Assembly: GCA_027296185.1 (NCBI GenBank)
Contig: JAPUJL010000377.1
Span: forward strand, 1 to 6,273
Length of the DNA stretch: 6,273 bases
Direction: 5' to 3'
Origin: SAR324 cluster bacterium
Lineage (GTDB): Bacteria; SAR324; JACQKK01
Part shown: one piece after another, positions 1 through 6,273 of the stretch
Numbering within the stretch: position 1 is the first letter of the stretch
Layout of the letters: each line of letters opens with the position of its first letter
The notes under the pieces: generated by a model
The model's input: only the letters and a program-made list of their open reading frames with translations
Database searches by the model: none
What the model was told of the DNA's origin: nothing
Made by a program: the position numbers and the translations under genes

Positions 1-1
1 C

Positions 2-23
2 CATTCGGCTCCAAGTTCCTCCC
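2..23 (-). promoter_or_regulatory. Possible ribosome binding site and start codon of the gene after folK
   Basis: On the minus strand, 42 nt after the folK stop, an ATG lies at 4-2. It is preceded by GGAG at 12-9 (4-nt spacer) and by GGGAGG at 23-18 (13-nt spacer). Neither spacing is ideal, but two purine-rich motifs followed by an ATG suggest translation initiation of a downstream gene in the same operon. Only the first codon and one further base are inside the window, so the product cannot be seen. In many gammaproteobacteria panB follows folK, which makes panB a reasonable guess but no more than that. Confidence 0.35.
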
Positions 24-46
24 ACGGTGCTCTAGTTCGCTTTTTC

Positions 47-589
47 TCAAACCGGAAGCGTCAGGTCGGCCAGCCGGATTTCCGACCGGTCGACGGCCTG
101 CAGCAGTTCCCGCGCCGTCTTCCCCAGGCGGGGATGCCGGATCTCGGGGAGCACGTCGCAGAGGGGCACGAGCACGAACGCCCGCTCGTGCAGCCGGGGA
201 TGGGGCAGGGTCAGCCGCTCGGAATCGAGCACCCGATCGCCATAGAAGAGCAGGTCCAGGTCCAGGGTGCGGGGGCCGTTGGGGATGGTGCGCTCCCGGC
301 TCAGGCGCGCCTCGATTTCCAGGAGTGTGTCCAGCAGTGCCAGCGGCGGAAGTTCCGTGTCGGCGGCGGCCACCGCGTTGAGAAAGTCGGGCTGCCGGGC
401 GTAGCCCCAGGGCGGCGTGCGGTACACGCGGCTGGCCGCCGTGAGGCGCACCGCCTCGCTCAGCAGGCGCACCCCTTCGATCAGGTTGGATTCCGGCTCG
501 AGGTTGGAGCCGAGCGCGATGACGACTTTGACACTGCGGGCCCCGGCGCGGGGGGCCCCGGCGCTACGGACCCCGCTGCCGCCGGCCAT
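47..589 (-). CDS. folK: 2-amino-4-hydroxy-6-hydroxymethyldihydropteridine pyrophosphokinase (HPPK)
   Basis: FolK transfers pyrophosphate from ATP to 6-hydroxymethyl-7,8-dihydropterin, giving the substrate that dihydropteroate synthase condenses with p-aminobenzoate; it acts in the cytoplasm in folate synthesis. The 180-residue product shows the family motifs in order: the opening strand VIALGSN (23-29), the pterin-side segment with RTPPWG and QPDFLNAV (57-73), the ATP/Mg segment RERTIPNGPRTLDLDLL (98-114) with the paired metal-binding aspartates D110 and D112, and LPHPRLHERAFVLVPL (128-143). The family is usually about 160 residues; the excess here is a 19-residue Gly/Ala/Arg-rich N-terminal extension. 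The ATG at 589 is chosen because GAAGAGG at 602-596 precedes it by 6 nt and because no ATG, GTG or TTG codon occurs between it and the conserved core. It starts 17 nt after the aminotransferase stop, so the two are probably co-transcribed. Recognition of the family is firm. Confidence 0.97.
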   Translation of the reverse strand: MAGGSGVRSAGAPRAGARSVKVVIALGSNLEPESNLIEGVRLLSEAVRLTAASRVYRTPPWGYARQPDFLNAVAAADTELPPLALLDTLLEIEARLSRERTIPNGPRTLDLDLLFYGDRVLDSERLTLPHPRLHERAFVLVPLCDVLPEIRHPRLGKTARELLQAVDRSEIRLADLTLPV

Positions 590-595
590 GCCGCG

Positions 596-602
596 CCTCT
601 TC
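596..602 (-). promoter_or_regulatory. Ribosome binding site of folK
   Basis: GAAGAGG reads on the minus strand 6 nt before the ATG at 589 and lies inside the 17-nt gap after the aminotransferase TAA. It fixes the folK start, and its position right behind the upstream stop suggests translation of folK from the aminotransferase transcript. Confidence 0.7.
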
Positions 603-606
603 GGGC

Positions 607-1965
607 TTAGGCGGCGCCGTCGCCGAGCACCGTGCGGATGGAGTCCCCGAGGGTTTCCACGATGCGATCCAGCTCCGACCGTTCGGTGGTCAGGGGCGGC
701 GCCAGGCAGTAGACGTCGTCCCGCGCCCGGGAGAGCAGGCCGCCTTCCATGGCCGCGGCTTGGATGCTCTCGCCGATCTTCCGCGAGCGGTCGAAGGTCT
801 TGCGTTCGGCCTTGTCCTCGACGATTTCCACTGCCGCCAGCATGCCCAGCCCGCGCACCTCGCCCACGTGCGGGTGGGACTCCAGGGTCTTCAACTGGCG
901 CAGGAAGTACGCCCCGTTTTCCGCCGCCCGGGTGACCAGGTCTTCCCGCTCGAAGAAGTCCAGGTTCGCCAATGCCACCGCGCAGGTGGTGGGGTGACCG
1001 GAGTAGGTATAGGCATGCATCCAGCGGCGGCTGGGATCGGCGGACATGATCGCGTCGTGGATGCGGTCGCTCACCCCGATGCCGCCCAGGGGCAGGTAGC
1101 CCGAGGTGACGCCCTTGGCGAAGGCCATGATGTCCGGCTGCACGCCCCAGCGGTCCAGGGCGAACCAGCTGCCCGTGCGCCCGAACCCGGTGATCACCTC
1201 ATCGGCGAGGAACAGTACGTCGTATTGGTCGCAAATCTCGCGGATGCGCGGGAAATACTCGTCCTGGGGCACGATCACCCCGCCCGCTCCCTGTACCGGC
1301 TCGGCGATGAAGGCCCCGACGGTATCCGGCCCCTCGCGCAGGATCGCCTCTTCCAGCAGGTTGGCCGCGGCCACCCCGTCCGGCACGGAACCGTCGCTCT
1401 GGAAGTAGTAGGGGTAGGGGCTGGGGATGTGGAGGAAGCCCGGCACGCGCGGCTCGAACATGGGCCAGTAGGCCTGCAGCCCCGTGGCGCTCATGGCGGC
1501 CATCGTGACGCCGTGGTAGGCGAACTCGCGGGAGATCACCTTCACCTTGTCCGGCTTGCCCTGGGATTTCCAGAAGAAGCGCGCCGTCTTGAACGCGCTC
1601 TCGTTGGATTCGCCGCCACCCGCAGTGAAGAAGAAGTGGTTGATCTGCGGGTAGGCGAGCTTGGCGAGCCGCTCGGCCAGCTCAATGGCGGGCAGGGTGG
1701 CCGATCCGACGTAACCCGAGGCATAAGCCAGCGTGGAAATCTGCTTCGCCGCCGCATCGGCCAATTCCTGGCGGCCGTGGCCGATGTTGACGTTCCACAG
1801 CCCCGACAGCCCGTCGATGTACTCGTTCCCCTCGATGTCGGTGAGGATCGAGCCCTTGCCCGACACCCAGATTTTCGGCGCCGTGTGGGCACTGGGGTGA
1901 TGGAGGGGATGGATCAGGTGGTCGCGGTCGGCGGCCAGGGCCGAATTCAGGTCGTACGCTCTCAT
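607..1965 (-). CDS. Class III (omega-type) PLP-dependent aminotransferase
   Basis: A 452-residue fold-type I, class III transaminase, cytoplasmic, expected to move an amino group between an amine or omega-amino acid and a keto acid such as pyruvate. Visible residues are W57 in the GLWNVN segment, the GGGESNE cofactor-phosphate loop (116-122), Y150-H151-G152, E222 in AEPVQGAGGV, D255 in LADEV (pairs with the pyridine nitrogen), the Schiff-base lysine K284 in FAKGVTSGY, and R413 in LLSRARD. From memory of Chromobacterium violaceum omega-transaminase, W57, Y150, D255, K284 and R413 fall where its W60, Y153, D259, K288 and R416 lie; R413 would then be the flipping arginine that binds substrate carboxylates. 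The length is normal for the family. The reading frame stays open upstream to 2211, but the ATG at 1965 is preferred because typical family sequence begins just after it; its Shine-Dalgarno (GGGGA at 1973-1969, 3-nt spacer) is weak. Putrescine, beta-alanine, GABA or other amines are all possible substrates; the sequence alone does not decide. Confidence 0.93.
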   Translation of the reverse strand: MRAYDLNSALAADRDHLIHPLHHPSAHTAPKIWVSGKGSILTDIEGNEYIDGLSGLWNVNIGHGRQELADAAAKQISTLAYASGYVGSATLPAIELAERLAKLAYPQINHFFFTAGGGESNESAFKTARFFWKSQGKPDKVKVISREFAYHGVTMAAMSATGLQAYWPMFEPRVPGFLHIPSPYPYYFQSDGSVPDGVAAANLLEEAILREGPDTVGAFIAEPVQGAGGVIVPQDEYFPRIREICDQYDVLFLADEVITGFGRTGSWFALDRWGVQPDIMAFAKGVTSGYLPLGGIGVSDRIHDAIMSADPSRRWMHAYTYSGHPTTCAVALANLDFFEREDLVTRAAENGAYFLRQLKTLESHPHVGEVRGLGMLAAVEIVEDKAERKTFDRSRKIGESIQAAAMEGGLLSRARDDVYCLAPPLTTERSELDRIVETLGDSIRTVLGDGAA

Positions 1966-1979
1966 GGATCCCCGCAGGG

Positions 1980-2005
1980 AGGGCCGGGGGCCAGGATGAG
2001 GCCCT
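1980..2005. repeat. Inverted repeat in the aminotransferase leader
   Basis: AGGGCC at 1980-1985 and GGCCCT at 2000-2005 are perfect 6-bp complements around a 14-nt loop. An alternative pairing, GCAGGG at 1974-1979 with CCCTGC at 2002-2007, overlaps it. Both lie within about 40 nt upstream of the aminotransferase start and could affect ribosome access, but short GC-rich dyads arise often by chance in DNA of this composition. Confidence 0.3.
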
Positions 2006-2090
2006 GCCGGCGCGGTGATGGCCGGCCGCTGCGTTCCGCCGCAGCCGCCGGTTCCGTGGATTCGATGCCCCCGATTTAATCCCATCGCCC

Positions 2091-2101
2091 GGCAAATTGC
2101 C
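2091..2101. repeat. Short palindrome GGCAA-A-TTGCC, operator-like
   Basis: A perfect 5-bp dyad around a single central base, in a locally AT-richer part of the divergent region. Its form resembles a half-site pair for a dimeric regulator. No regulator gene is adjacent in the window, so a regulatory role is only inferred. Confidence 0.25.
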
Positions 2102-2116
2102 AGCAAAACGGAGGGC

Positions 2117-2151
2117 GCGGCGCTTCCATTCGCCGTTCGGAATGCCGCCGC
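2117..2151. repeat. Two-part inverted repeat (possible hairpin)
   Basis: GCGGCG at 2117-2122 pairs with CGCCGC at 2146-2151, and inside it CATTC at 2127-2131 pairs with GAATG at 2140-2144. The arms are separated by an asymmetric internal bulge (CTTC against C), and the loop is GCCGTTCG. This gives 11 base pairs in all. No T-run follows on either strand, so it does not look like a Rho-independent terminator. Confidence 0.35.
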
Positions 2152-2240
2152 TTCGCGGGGCCGGTTACTTTCTTTCGCTCCACCCCGTGGGTAGAGTAAT
2201 CCTTTCGGCACCCAGAACCTGTAAAGCGGTTCGCAGCGCC

Positions 2241-2257
2241 GGCGGCCCCCGGCCGCC
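2241..2257. repeat. Perfect 7-bp GC hairpin with 3-nt loop
   Basis: GGCGGCC at 2241-2247 and GGCCGCC at 2251-2257 are perfect complements separated by CCC. The element lies about 50 nt before the chosen GTG of the M16 gene. If transcription starts upstream, near 2200, the hairpin would be in the 5' leader; otherwise it could sit within the promoter. It is followed by TATTGATT rather than a T-run, so it is not a typical terminator. Confidence 0.45.
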
Positions 2258-2297
2258 TATTGATTGCCGATAGTAGGGGTGGGGCTTTCCCTCAATT

Positions 2298-2301
2298 GGA
2301 G
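2298..2301 (+). promoter_or_regulatory. Ribosome binding site deciding the GTG start of the M16 peptidase
   Basis: GGAG lies 7 nt before the GTG at 2309, a good spacing. The in-frame TTG at 2264 has no purine-rich motif in front of it. This site therefore supports the shorter, 1020-residue product, which then begins with a conventional signal-peptide layout. Confidence 0.7.
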
Positions 2302-2308
2302 CGACGCG

Positions 2309-2398
2309 GTGAGAACGAATCACAGGCCGATTGGAGCCGCCGGACGGGTGGCCTTCGTATGGATCGCGGGCGCCCTGCTCGCCACGGCGGTGGGGTGC
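2309..2398 (+). other. Probable lipoprotein signal peptide with modified cysteine
   Basis: The first 30 codons give a basic n-region (R2, H5, R6, R13), an uninterrupted hydrophobic stretch VAFVWIAGALLATAV, and Gly-Cys at 29-30. The mature sequence after Cys30 is charged and proline-rich (EPRRIEPDPVDR), as expected of a linker from a lipid anchor to the folded domain. The lipobox A-V-G-C is acceptable but not consensus, so a type I signal peptide is the main alternative. Confidence 0.65.
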
Positions 2399-5371
2399 GA
2401 ACCCAGGCGGATCGAGCCGGACCCGGTCGACCGGATCGTGCGGGCGACCCAGGTGGAGGTGGAATACCGGCGCCTGGAACTGCCCAACGGCATGAAGGCG
2501 ATCCTGATCTCCGACTCCGAGGCAGAGCGCTCGGCGGCCTCCCTGAGCGTGGGCATGGGCTCCCTGTCCGATCCCAAGCATCGGCCCGGCATGGCCCACT
2601 TCCTCGAGCACATGCTTTTCCTCGGCACCGAGAAGTACCCGGAACCGGAAGGCTACCAGCAGTTCGTGACACAGCACGCGGGCTTCACCAATGCCTACAC
2701 GGCCGACGACCACACCAACTACTTCTTCCAGGTGGCTCACGACGGGTTTCCCGAGGCGCTGGACCGCTTCTCCCAATTCTTCGCGGCACCCCTGTTCAAC
2801 CCCGAGTACGTCTCGCGGGAAGTGAATGCGGTCGACTCGGAGCACTCGAAAAACATCGAGAACGACACCTGGCGGGCGATGCAGGTGGTGCGGGGCGCTT
2901 ACCTGCCGGATCACCCGATCAACCGCTTTTCCACCGGCAGCCTGAACACCCTGGGCGGCGTCACCCGCGCGGAAATGCTGCGCTTCTACGAGAGCCATTA
3001 CTCCGGCAACCTGATGACCCTGGCCGTCCTGGGCGACGTGGGGCTGGACGCGCTGGAGGCGTTGGTGCGCGAGCGGTTTTCCCCAGTGAAGAACCGGAAT
3101 CTCCCCCGCCCGACGTATCCGCAGACCTACCTGGCCAAGAAGCCGGCGCTGCGGGTGATTACGGTGGAGCCGGTCGCCGACCAACGGTCCATGTCGGTGT
3201 CGTTTCCCTTGCCGCCCACTTACCGCCACTACAAATCCAAGCCGCTGCAACTGCTGAGCTTCCTCCTGGGCCATGAGGGGGAGGGGAGCCTGCTCTCGCT
3301 GCTCAAGGCGGAGAATCTGGCCACGTCCCTGGGGGCGGGCGGCGGGGAATCGACCGCGGATTACGCCTCGCTGGACCTGCGCATCGGATTGACCCCCGAG
3401 GGGCTGGAGCGGTACCAGGACATCCTCGCGCACATCTTTTCCGCGATCCGTTATTTTCGGGAGGTCGGCGTGCCCCACTACGTGTACGAGGAAAACCGGA
3501 TCATGGCGGACATGAATTTCCGCTACCGGCCCAAGGGACGCAGCTCGAGCCGCGTCACCAGGCTCAGCGCCTTGATGCAGGTGATTCCCCTGGAGGAGCT
3601 GCCGGAGGGGGCTTACCTCTACCAGCGCTTCGATCCCGATCTGTACGGCTCGCTGCTGGCGGAACTGACCCCGGACAACATGCTGGTCTCCATCACCGCC
3701 CAAGGGGTGCCCACCGACCGCACCGAGCGCCATTACGGGGCGCGCTACGCCATGCGCGAGGTTACCGGCGAGCCCTACGAGCGATTGGTCAACGCGCCCC
3801 GGCATCCGGCGATCCGGCTGCCGCAAGCCAATCCGTTCATTCCCCACGTGGGGGGCTTGGCGCGCCCCGATGGGCCGCTCAAGCTCGCCGATACCAGCCT
3901 GACCCATCTGTCGCGGGAAGGCCTCCCGCCCGGGGTGTCGAAGAAGCTGGAGGCGTACCGGGGCCTGTCGTTCACCGGCCTCACCGCGTTCCTGAATCAC
4001 ATGAAGGGCGCCATCCCGCCCGAGCGGCACGAGGCGTACCTGCCCGTCGTGCTGAGGAACGCACTGCCCTTGCCCACCCGGCTGATCGACGACGGGCAGG
4101 CGAAGGTCTGGTATCTGCCCGACTGGCGCTTCCGCCAGCCCAAGGCGCAGCTGATCCTCAATTTCCGCACGGGCAACACCTACGCCACCCCGCGGCAGGC
4201 GGTGCTGGCCTCCCTGTATCAATTCGGCTGGGCGGAATCGCTCAACGAGTTCGGCTATCCGGTTAAGCTGGCCGGCCTCGGCTACGGGCTGGATGCCGGC
4301 AAGACCGGGGTCGAGCTCAAGCTGGAAGGGTATTCCCCCCGGATGCTGGATTTGCTGCGGCTCCTGGTGGAGCGCCTGCCCACGGTCGACATCTCCCAGG
4401 AGATCTTCGAGTCCATCAAGGAGCGCTACCGCCGCGGCCTGCAAAATCAGCGCTTCGGCCAACCCTACGAGCAGGCGCGGTATTTCCGGCGGCTGCTGCT
4501 CGAGGACCCGACCCATCCCCGCGAGGCGCTGGAAGCCGAGCTGGAAAGCGTGACCCTGGAGGAAGTGCAGGCGTACGCCCGCGGACTCTACGACCGGGTG
4601 TACCTGGAGGGGGTCGTCGCCGGGAGCCTGGACCCCGCCGCGGCGCGGATCGCCATCTCACGGGCCCTGAAGGAGTTGGGCAGCCGGCCCTTGCCGCCCG
4701 CGGAGCGGGTGGACGAGCGCATCCGCCAACTGCCCAGGGGGGCGGACTACGTCTACACGAAGCGGCTGGACATCAACAACTCGCTGGTGGGGCTGGGGTA
4801 TCAGGTCGGCCAGACCGACCCGACCCTACGGGGAGGACACCTCATCATTGGCCGGGCGCTGCGCGACTCCTTCTACTTCAACATGCGCACCCAGCAGCAG
4901 TTGGGCTACATCGTGTTCAGCGGCATGGGGCAGATGAAGAAGACCCTCAGCCTGCAATTCCTCATCCAGTCGGGCGCCTACAGCGCCGACGCGCTGATGG
5001 AGCGGGTCGAGGCGTACATTCCCCGATTCGTGCGGGAATTCCGCGCCATGCCCGATGCGGAATTCGAGCGCCACCGCAGCGCCGTGATCGAGGCCAAGCT
5101 ACAGCGGCCCCAGAGCCTGAAGGAGGCGGCGAGCCGGATCATGTGGATCGCCTTCGAGAACGACGAGAAGTTCGATCACGTGAGCGAGGACATCCGCGCC
5201 GTCGAGGCCCTGACCCGGGAGGAGGTGAACCGGATGCTCGAGCGCTCCCTGCTCGGCGCATCCGCCAAGCGCCTGCTGATCCGCCTGATCGGAAAGGATC
5301 ACGTGGCGGGTCCGGCCAAAGGCACCCCCATCGAAGAGCCCACCGAAATCCGCGCCGCTGCCGCGGGATAG
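2309..5371 (+). CDS. Insulinase/pitrilysin-family (M16A) zinc metallopeptidase, probable lipoprotein
   Basis: A 1020-residue inverzincin of the protease III / insulysin group; the E. coli periplasmic relative is about 960 residues. The family encloses and cleaves peptides up to several kilodaltons in a chamber made from four related domains. Numbering from the GTG, the zinc site is H97-F-L-E100-H101 with E178 (in DSEHSKN) as third ligand, 77 residues after the second histidine as in pitrilysin; E100 is the catalytic base. The conserved GFTNAYT lies at 125-131. The C-terminal half keeps NMRTQQQLGYIVFSG, where R860 and Y867 have the spacing of the insulysin substrate-binding Arg/Tyr pair. The N-terminus (basic residues, hydrophobic stretch about 14-28, then TAVG-C30) resembles a lipoprotein signal; E rather than D follows the cysteine, which by the E. 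coli rule favours the outer membrane. Ala at -3 and Val at -2 are not the commonest lipobox choices. The frame is intact throughout. Role as envelope peptide-degrading enzyme is inferred from the family. Confidence 0.95.
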   Translation: MRTNHRPIGAAGRVAFVWIAGALLATAVGCEPRRIEPDPVDRIVRATQVEVEYRRLELPNGMKAILISDSEAERSAASLSVGMGSLSDPKHRPGMAHFLEHMLFLGTEKYPEPEGYQQFVTQHAGFTNAYTADDHTNYFFQVAHDGFPEALDRFSQFFAAPLFNPEYVSREVNAVDSEHSKNIENDTWRAMQVVRGAYLPDHPINRFSTGSLNTLGGVTRAEMLRFYESHYSGNLMTLAVLGDVGLDALEALVRERFSPVKNRNLPRPTYPQTYLAKKPALRVITVEPVADQRSMSVSFPLPPTYRHYKSKPLQLLSFLLGHEGEGSLLSLLKAENLATSLGAGGGESTADYASLDLRIGLTPEGLERYQDILAHIFSAIRYFREVGVPHYVYEENRIMADMNFRYRPKGRSSSRVTRLSALMQVIPLEELPEGAYLYQRFDPDLYGSLLAELTPDNMLVSITAQGVPTDRTERHYGARYAMREVTGEPYERLVNAPRHPAIRLPQANPFIPHVGGLARPDGPLKLADTSLTHLSREGLPPGVSKKLEAYRGLSFTGLTAFLNHMKGAIPPERHEAYLPVVLRNALPLPTRLIDDGQAKVWYLPDWRFRQPKAQLILNFRTGNTYATPRQAVLASLYQFGWAESLNEFGYPVKLAGLGYGLDAGKTGVELKLEGYSPRMLDLLRLLVERLPTVDISQEIFESIKERYRRGLQNQRFGQPYEQARYFRRLLLEDPTHPREALEAELESVTLEEVQAYARGLYDRVYLEGVVAGSLDPAAARIAISRALKELGSRPLPPAERVDERIRQLPRGADYVYTKRLDINNSLVGLGYQVGQTDPTLRGGHLIIGRALRDSFYFNMRTQQQLGYIVFSGMGQMKKTLSLQFLIQSGAYSADALMERVEAYIPRFVREFRAMPDAEFERHRSAVIEAKLQRPQSLKEAASRIMWIAFENDEKFDHVSEDIRAVEALTREEVNRMLERSLLGASAKRLLIRLIGKDHVAGPAKGTPIEEPTEIRAAAAG

Positions 5372-5393
5372 GGAAAGCCGCCGCGGATCCGAC

Positions 5394-6257
5394 CTACACC
5401 TGGAACTTCCAGCGGTCTCCGGCGGACCGAATGCGGCCGGCGGTGGGGGCGGCGAAGTGGGTGCCGAGGATCGTCGTATCGCTGTCGGCGTAGCGCTCCA
5501 GGAAAGCCTTGCGGGTGGCGCGGCTTTGGTCCGGGTCGACGCAGAAGCTGCTGGTCACCTCCGGCGCGCCGCACTGAAAGGGATGGTGCAGCATGTCGCC
5601 GGTGATGATCGCCTCCCGTCCGCCGGAGGCCAGGCGCAGGCTCACGTGGCCCGGCGTGTGGCCGGGCGTGGGCAGCAGGCTGGCCTCGTCGTCGATGCCG
5701 TGCTCGCCCTCGACCAGCTGGGCCAGGTTCGCCTCGACGATGGGGCGCACGCTGTCCCCGATGATCTCGCCGAACCCGTCGCCGTCCTTGTCCTTCCAGT
5801 AGTCCCACTCCTTTTGCGCGAACAGGTACGTGGCGTTGGGAAAGGTGGGCACCCAGCGCCCGTCCACCAGCCGCGTGTTCCACCCCACGTGATCCACGTG
5901 CAGATGGGTGCAGAGCACGTAGTCCACGCTGTCCGGCTGTACTCCGGCCTTCGCCAGGTCTTCCAGGAACGGTCCCTCGCGCATGTGCCAGATGGGCACG
6001 TTGCGCTTCTTGCCGTTGCCCACGCAGGTATCCACCAGGATGGTGTGGTGGCGGGTGCGCACCACGAAGCTGTGGATGCTCATCACCAGCTTGCCCGTCT
6101 CCGGCTCCAGAAAGTGGGGCGCCAGCCAGTCCCGGTGGGGCGCCAGCACCTCCTCGGTCAGCTCCGGAAACAGCGATTGGGAGAAGCGGTGGGAATTGGC
6201 CCCCTCCAACTCCACCACCCGGAAGATGGTCACGTCGCCGAACTGGATTTGCTTCAT
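5394..6257 (-). CDS. MBL-fold metallo-hydrolase (lactonase-like)
   Basis: A 287-residue metallo-beta-lactamase-fold hydrolase with no visible signal peptide, so probably cytoplasmic. All metal-ligand motifs are present: THLHVDH (H118, H120, D122, H123), H200 in PTPGHTPGH, D221 in TGDM, and H267 in GTHF, consistent with a two-metal centre. The sequence around HLHVDHVGWNT and the long N-terminal part resemble the branch that includes quorum-quenching lactonases and methyl-parathion-hydrolase-like enzymes, but many members have unknown substrates and I cannot assign one. Start: ATG at 6257 with TAGAG (5-nt spacer) and GGAG (10-nt spacer) upstream; the coding sequence begins with typical family sequence and only 16 nt remain to the window edge. 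It converges on the M16 peptidase gene with 22 nt between the stops, so the two are not co-transcribed. Confidence 0.92.
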   Translation of the reverse strand: MKQIQFGDVTIFRVVELEGANSHRFSQSLFPELTEEVLAPHRDWLAPHFLEPETGKLVMSIHSFVVRTRHHTILVDTCVGNGKKRNVPIWHMREGPFLEDLAKAGVQPDSVDYVLCTHLHVDHVGWNTRLVDGRWVPTFPNATYLFAQKEWDYWKDKDGDGFGEIIGDSVRPIVEANLAQLVEGEHGIDDEASLLPTPGHTPGHVSLRLASGGREAIITGDMLHHPFQCGAPEVTSSFCVDPDQSRATRKAFLERYADSDTTILGTHFAAPTAGRIRSAGDRWKFQV

Positions 6258-6273
6258 GGCAGCTCTACTCCGC

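Larger units (their letters stand above)
1966..2308. other. Divergent intergenic region between aminotransferase and M16 peptidase genes
   Basis: This 343-nt stretch lies between the divergent starts of the aminotransferase (minus) and the peptidase (plus), so both promoters are expected here. I see no strong sigma-70 promoter. The best candidate for the plus gene is a TAGAGT -10-like hexamer at 2192-2197, but its -35 partner is poor. On the minus strand an AT-rich GATTAAAT segment near 2073-2080 could serve as a -10 element; this is weak too. The region contains short inverted repeats at 1980-2005, 2091-2101, 2117-2151 and 2241-2257. No conserved protein, tRNA or recognisable riboswitch was seen in it. 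Confidence 0.6.

Noticed and set aside
134..935. Plus-strand frames over folK and the 3' end of the aminotransferase
   Set aside because: Arg/Pro/Gly-rich shadow translations opposite conserved genes, with no family resemblance.
760..2079. A 439-codon plus-strand open frame opposite the aminotransferase
   Set aside because: It is the complement of conserved aminotransferase coding sequence, with a composition typical of a shadow frame and no recognisable motif.
2192..2197. TAGAGT as a firm sigma-70 -10 box for the M16 gene
   Set aside because: It matches only four of six consensus positions and has no good -35 hexamer at 16-18 nt, so it is mentioned only as a weak candidate within the intergenic region entry.
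1966..2211. Upstream in-frame extension of the aminotransferase by 82 codons
   Set aside because: The extension is low-complexity, Gly/Pro/Arg-rich, unlike family N-termini, and would run through the divergent regulatory region. The ATG at 1965 begins normal family sequence.
2165..4516. A 783-codon open frame on the minus strand, antisense to the M16 peptidase gene
   Set aside because: It lies almost wholly opposite a well-supported conserved gene, its product shows no recognisable domain and is rich in Gly, Arg, Gln and Val, and long antisense frames are expected in GC-rich genes where stops are rare.
5361..5386. Two CCGCGG copies that could pair as a terminator between the convergent genes
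   Set aside because: CCGCGG is self-complementary, the stem is only 6 bp with a 14-nt loop, and no T-run follows on either strand.

Overview
The window looks like ordinary chromosomal DNA from a GC-rich (roughly two-thirds G+C by eye) Gram-negative bacterium, most likely a proteobacterium and plausibly a gammaproteobacterium. This is inferred from the pitrilysin/insulysin-type M16 peptidase with an export signal, the codon bias towards G/C at third positions, and the family content. No phage, IS, CRISPR, tRNA or rRNA sequence was recognised.

Layout from left to right. On the minus strand, a class III (omega-type) PLP aminotransferase (1965 down to 607) is followed after 17 nt by folK (589 down to 47), probably as one transcript. 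A Shine-Dalgarno-like sequence and an ATG at the extreme left edge suggest that another gene follows folK just outside the window. A 343-nt divergent intergenic region (1966-2308) holds the start regions of the aminotransferase and of a large plus-strand gene, plus several short inverted repeats. The plus-strand gene (2309-5371) encodes a 1020-residue M16A metallopeptidase with a complete HxxEH...E zinc site, a C-terminal insulysin-type substrate-binding motif and an N-terminal sequence that looks like a lipoprotein signal peptide. It converges, with only 22 nt between stops, on a minus-strand metallo-beta-lactamase-fold hydrolase (6257 down to 5394) whose metal ligands are all present.

There is no clear common pathway. 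FolK belongs to folate synthesis, the aminotransferase to amine/amino-acid metabolism, the M16 enzyme probably degrades peptides at the cell envelope, and the MBL hydrolase has an unknown substrate. I found no convincing undescribed multi-gene system. The points most worth checking are the apparent lipid anchoring of the M16 peptidase, the structured divergent leader region, the aminotransferase-folK coupling and the unusual fixed N-terminal extension of FolK.
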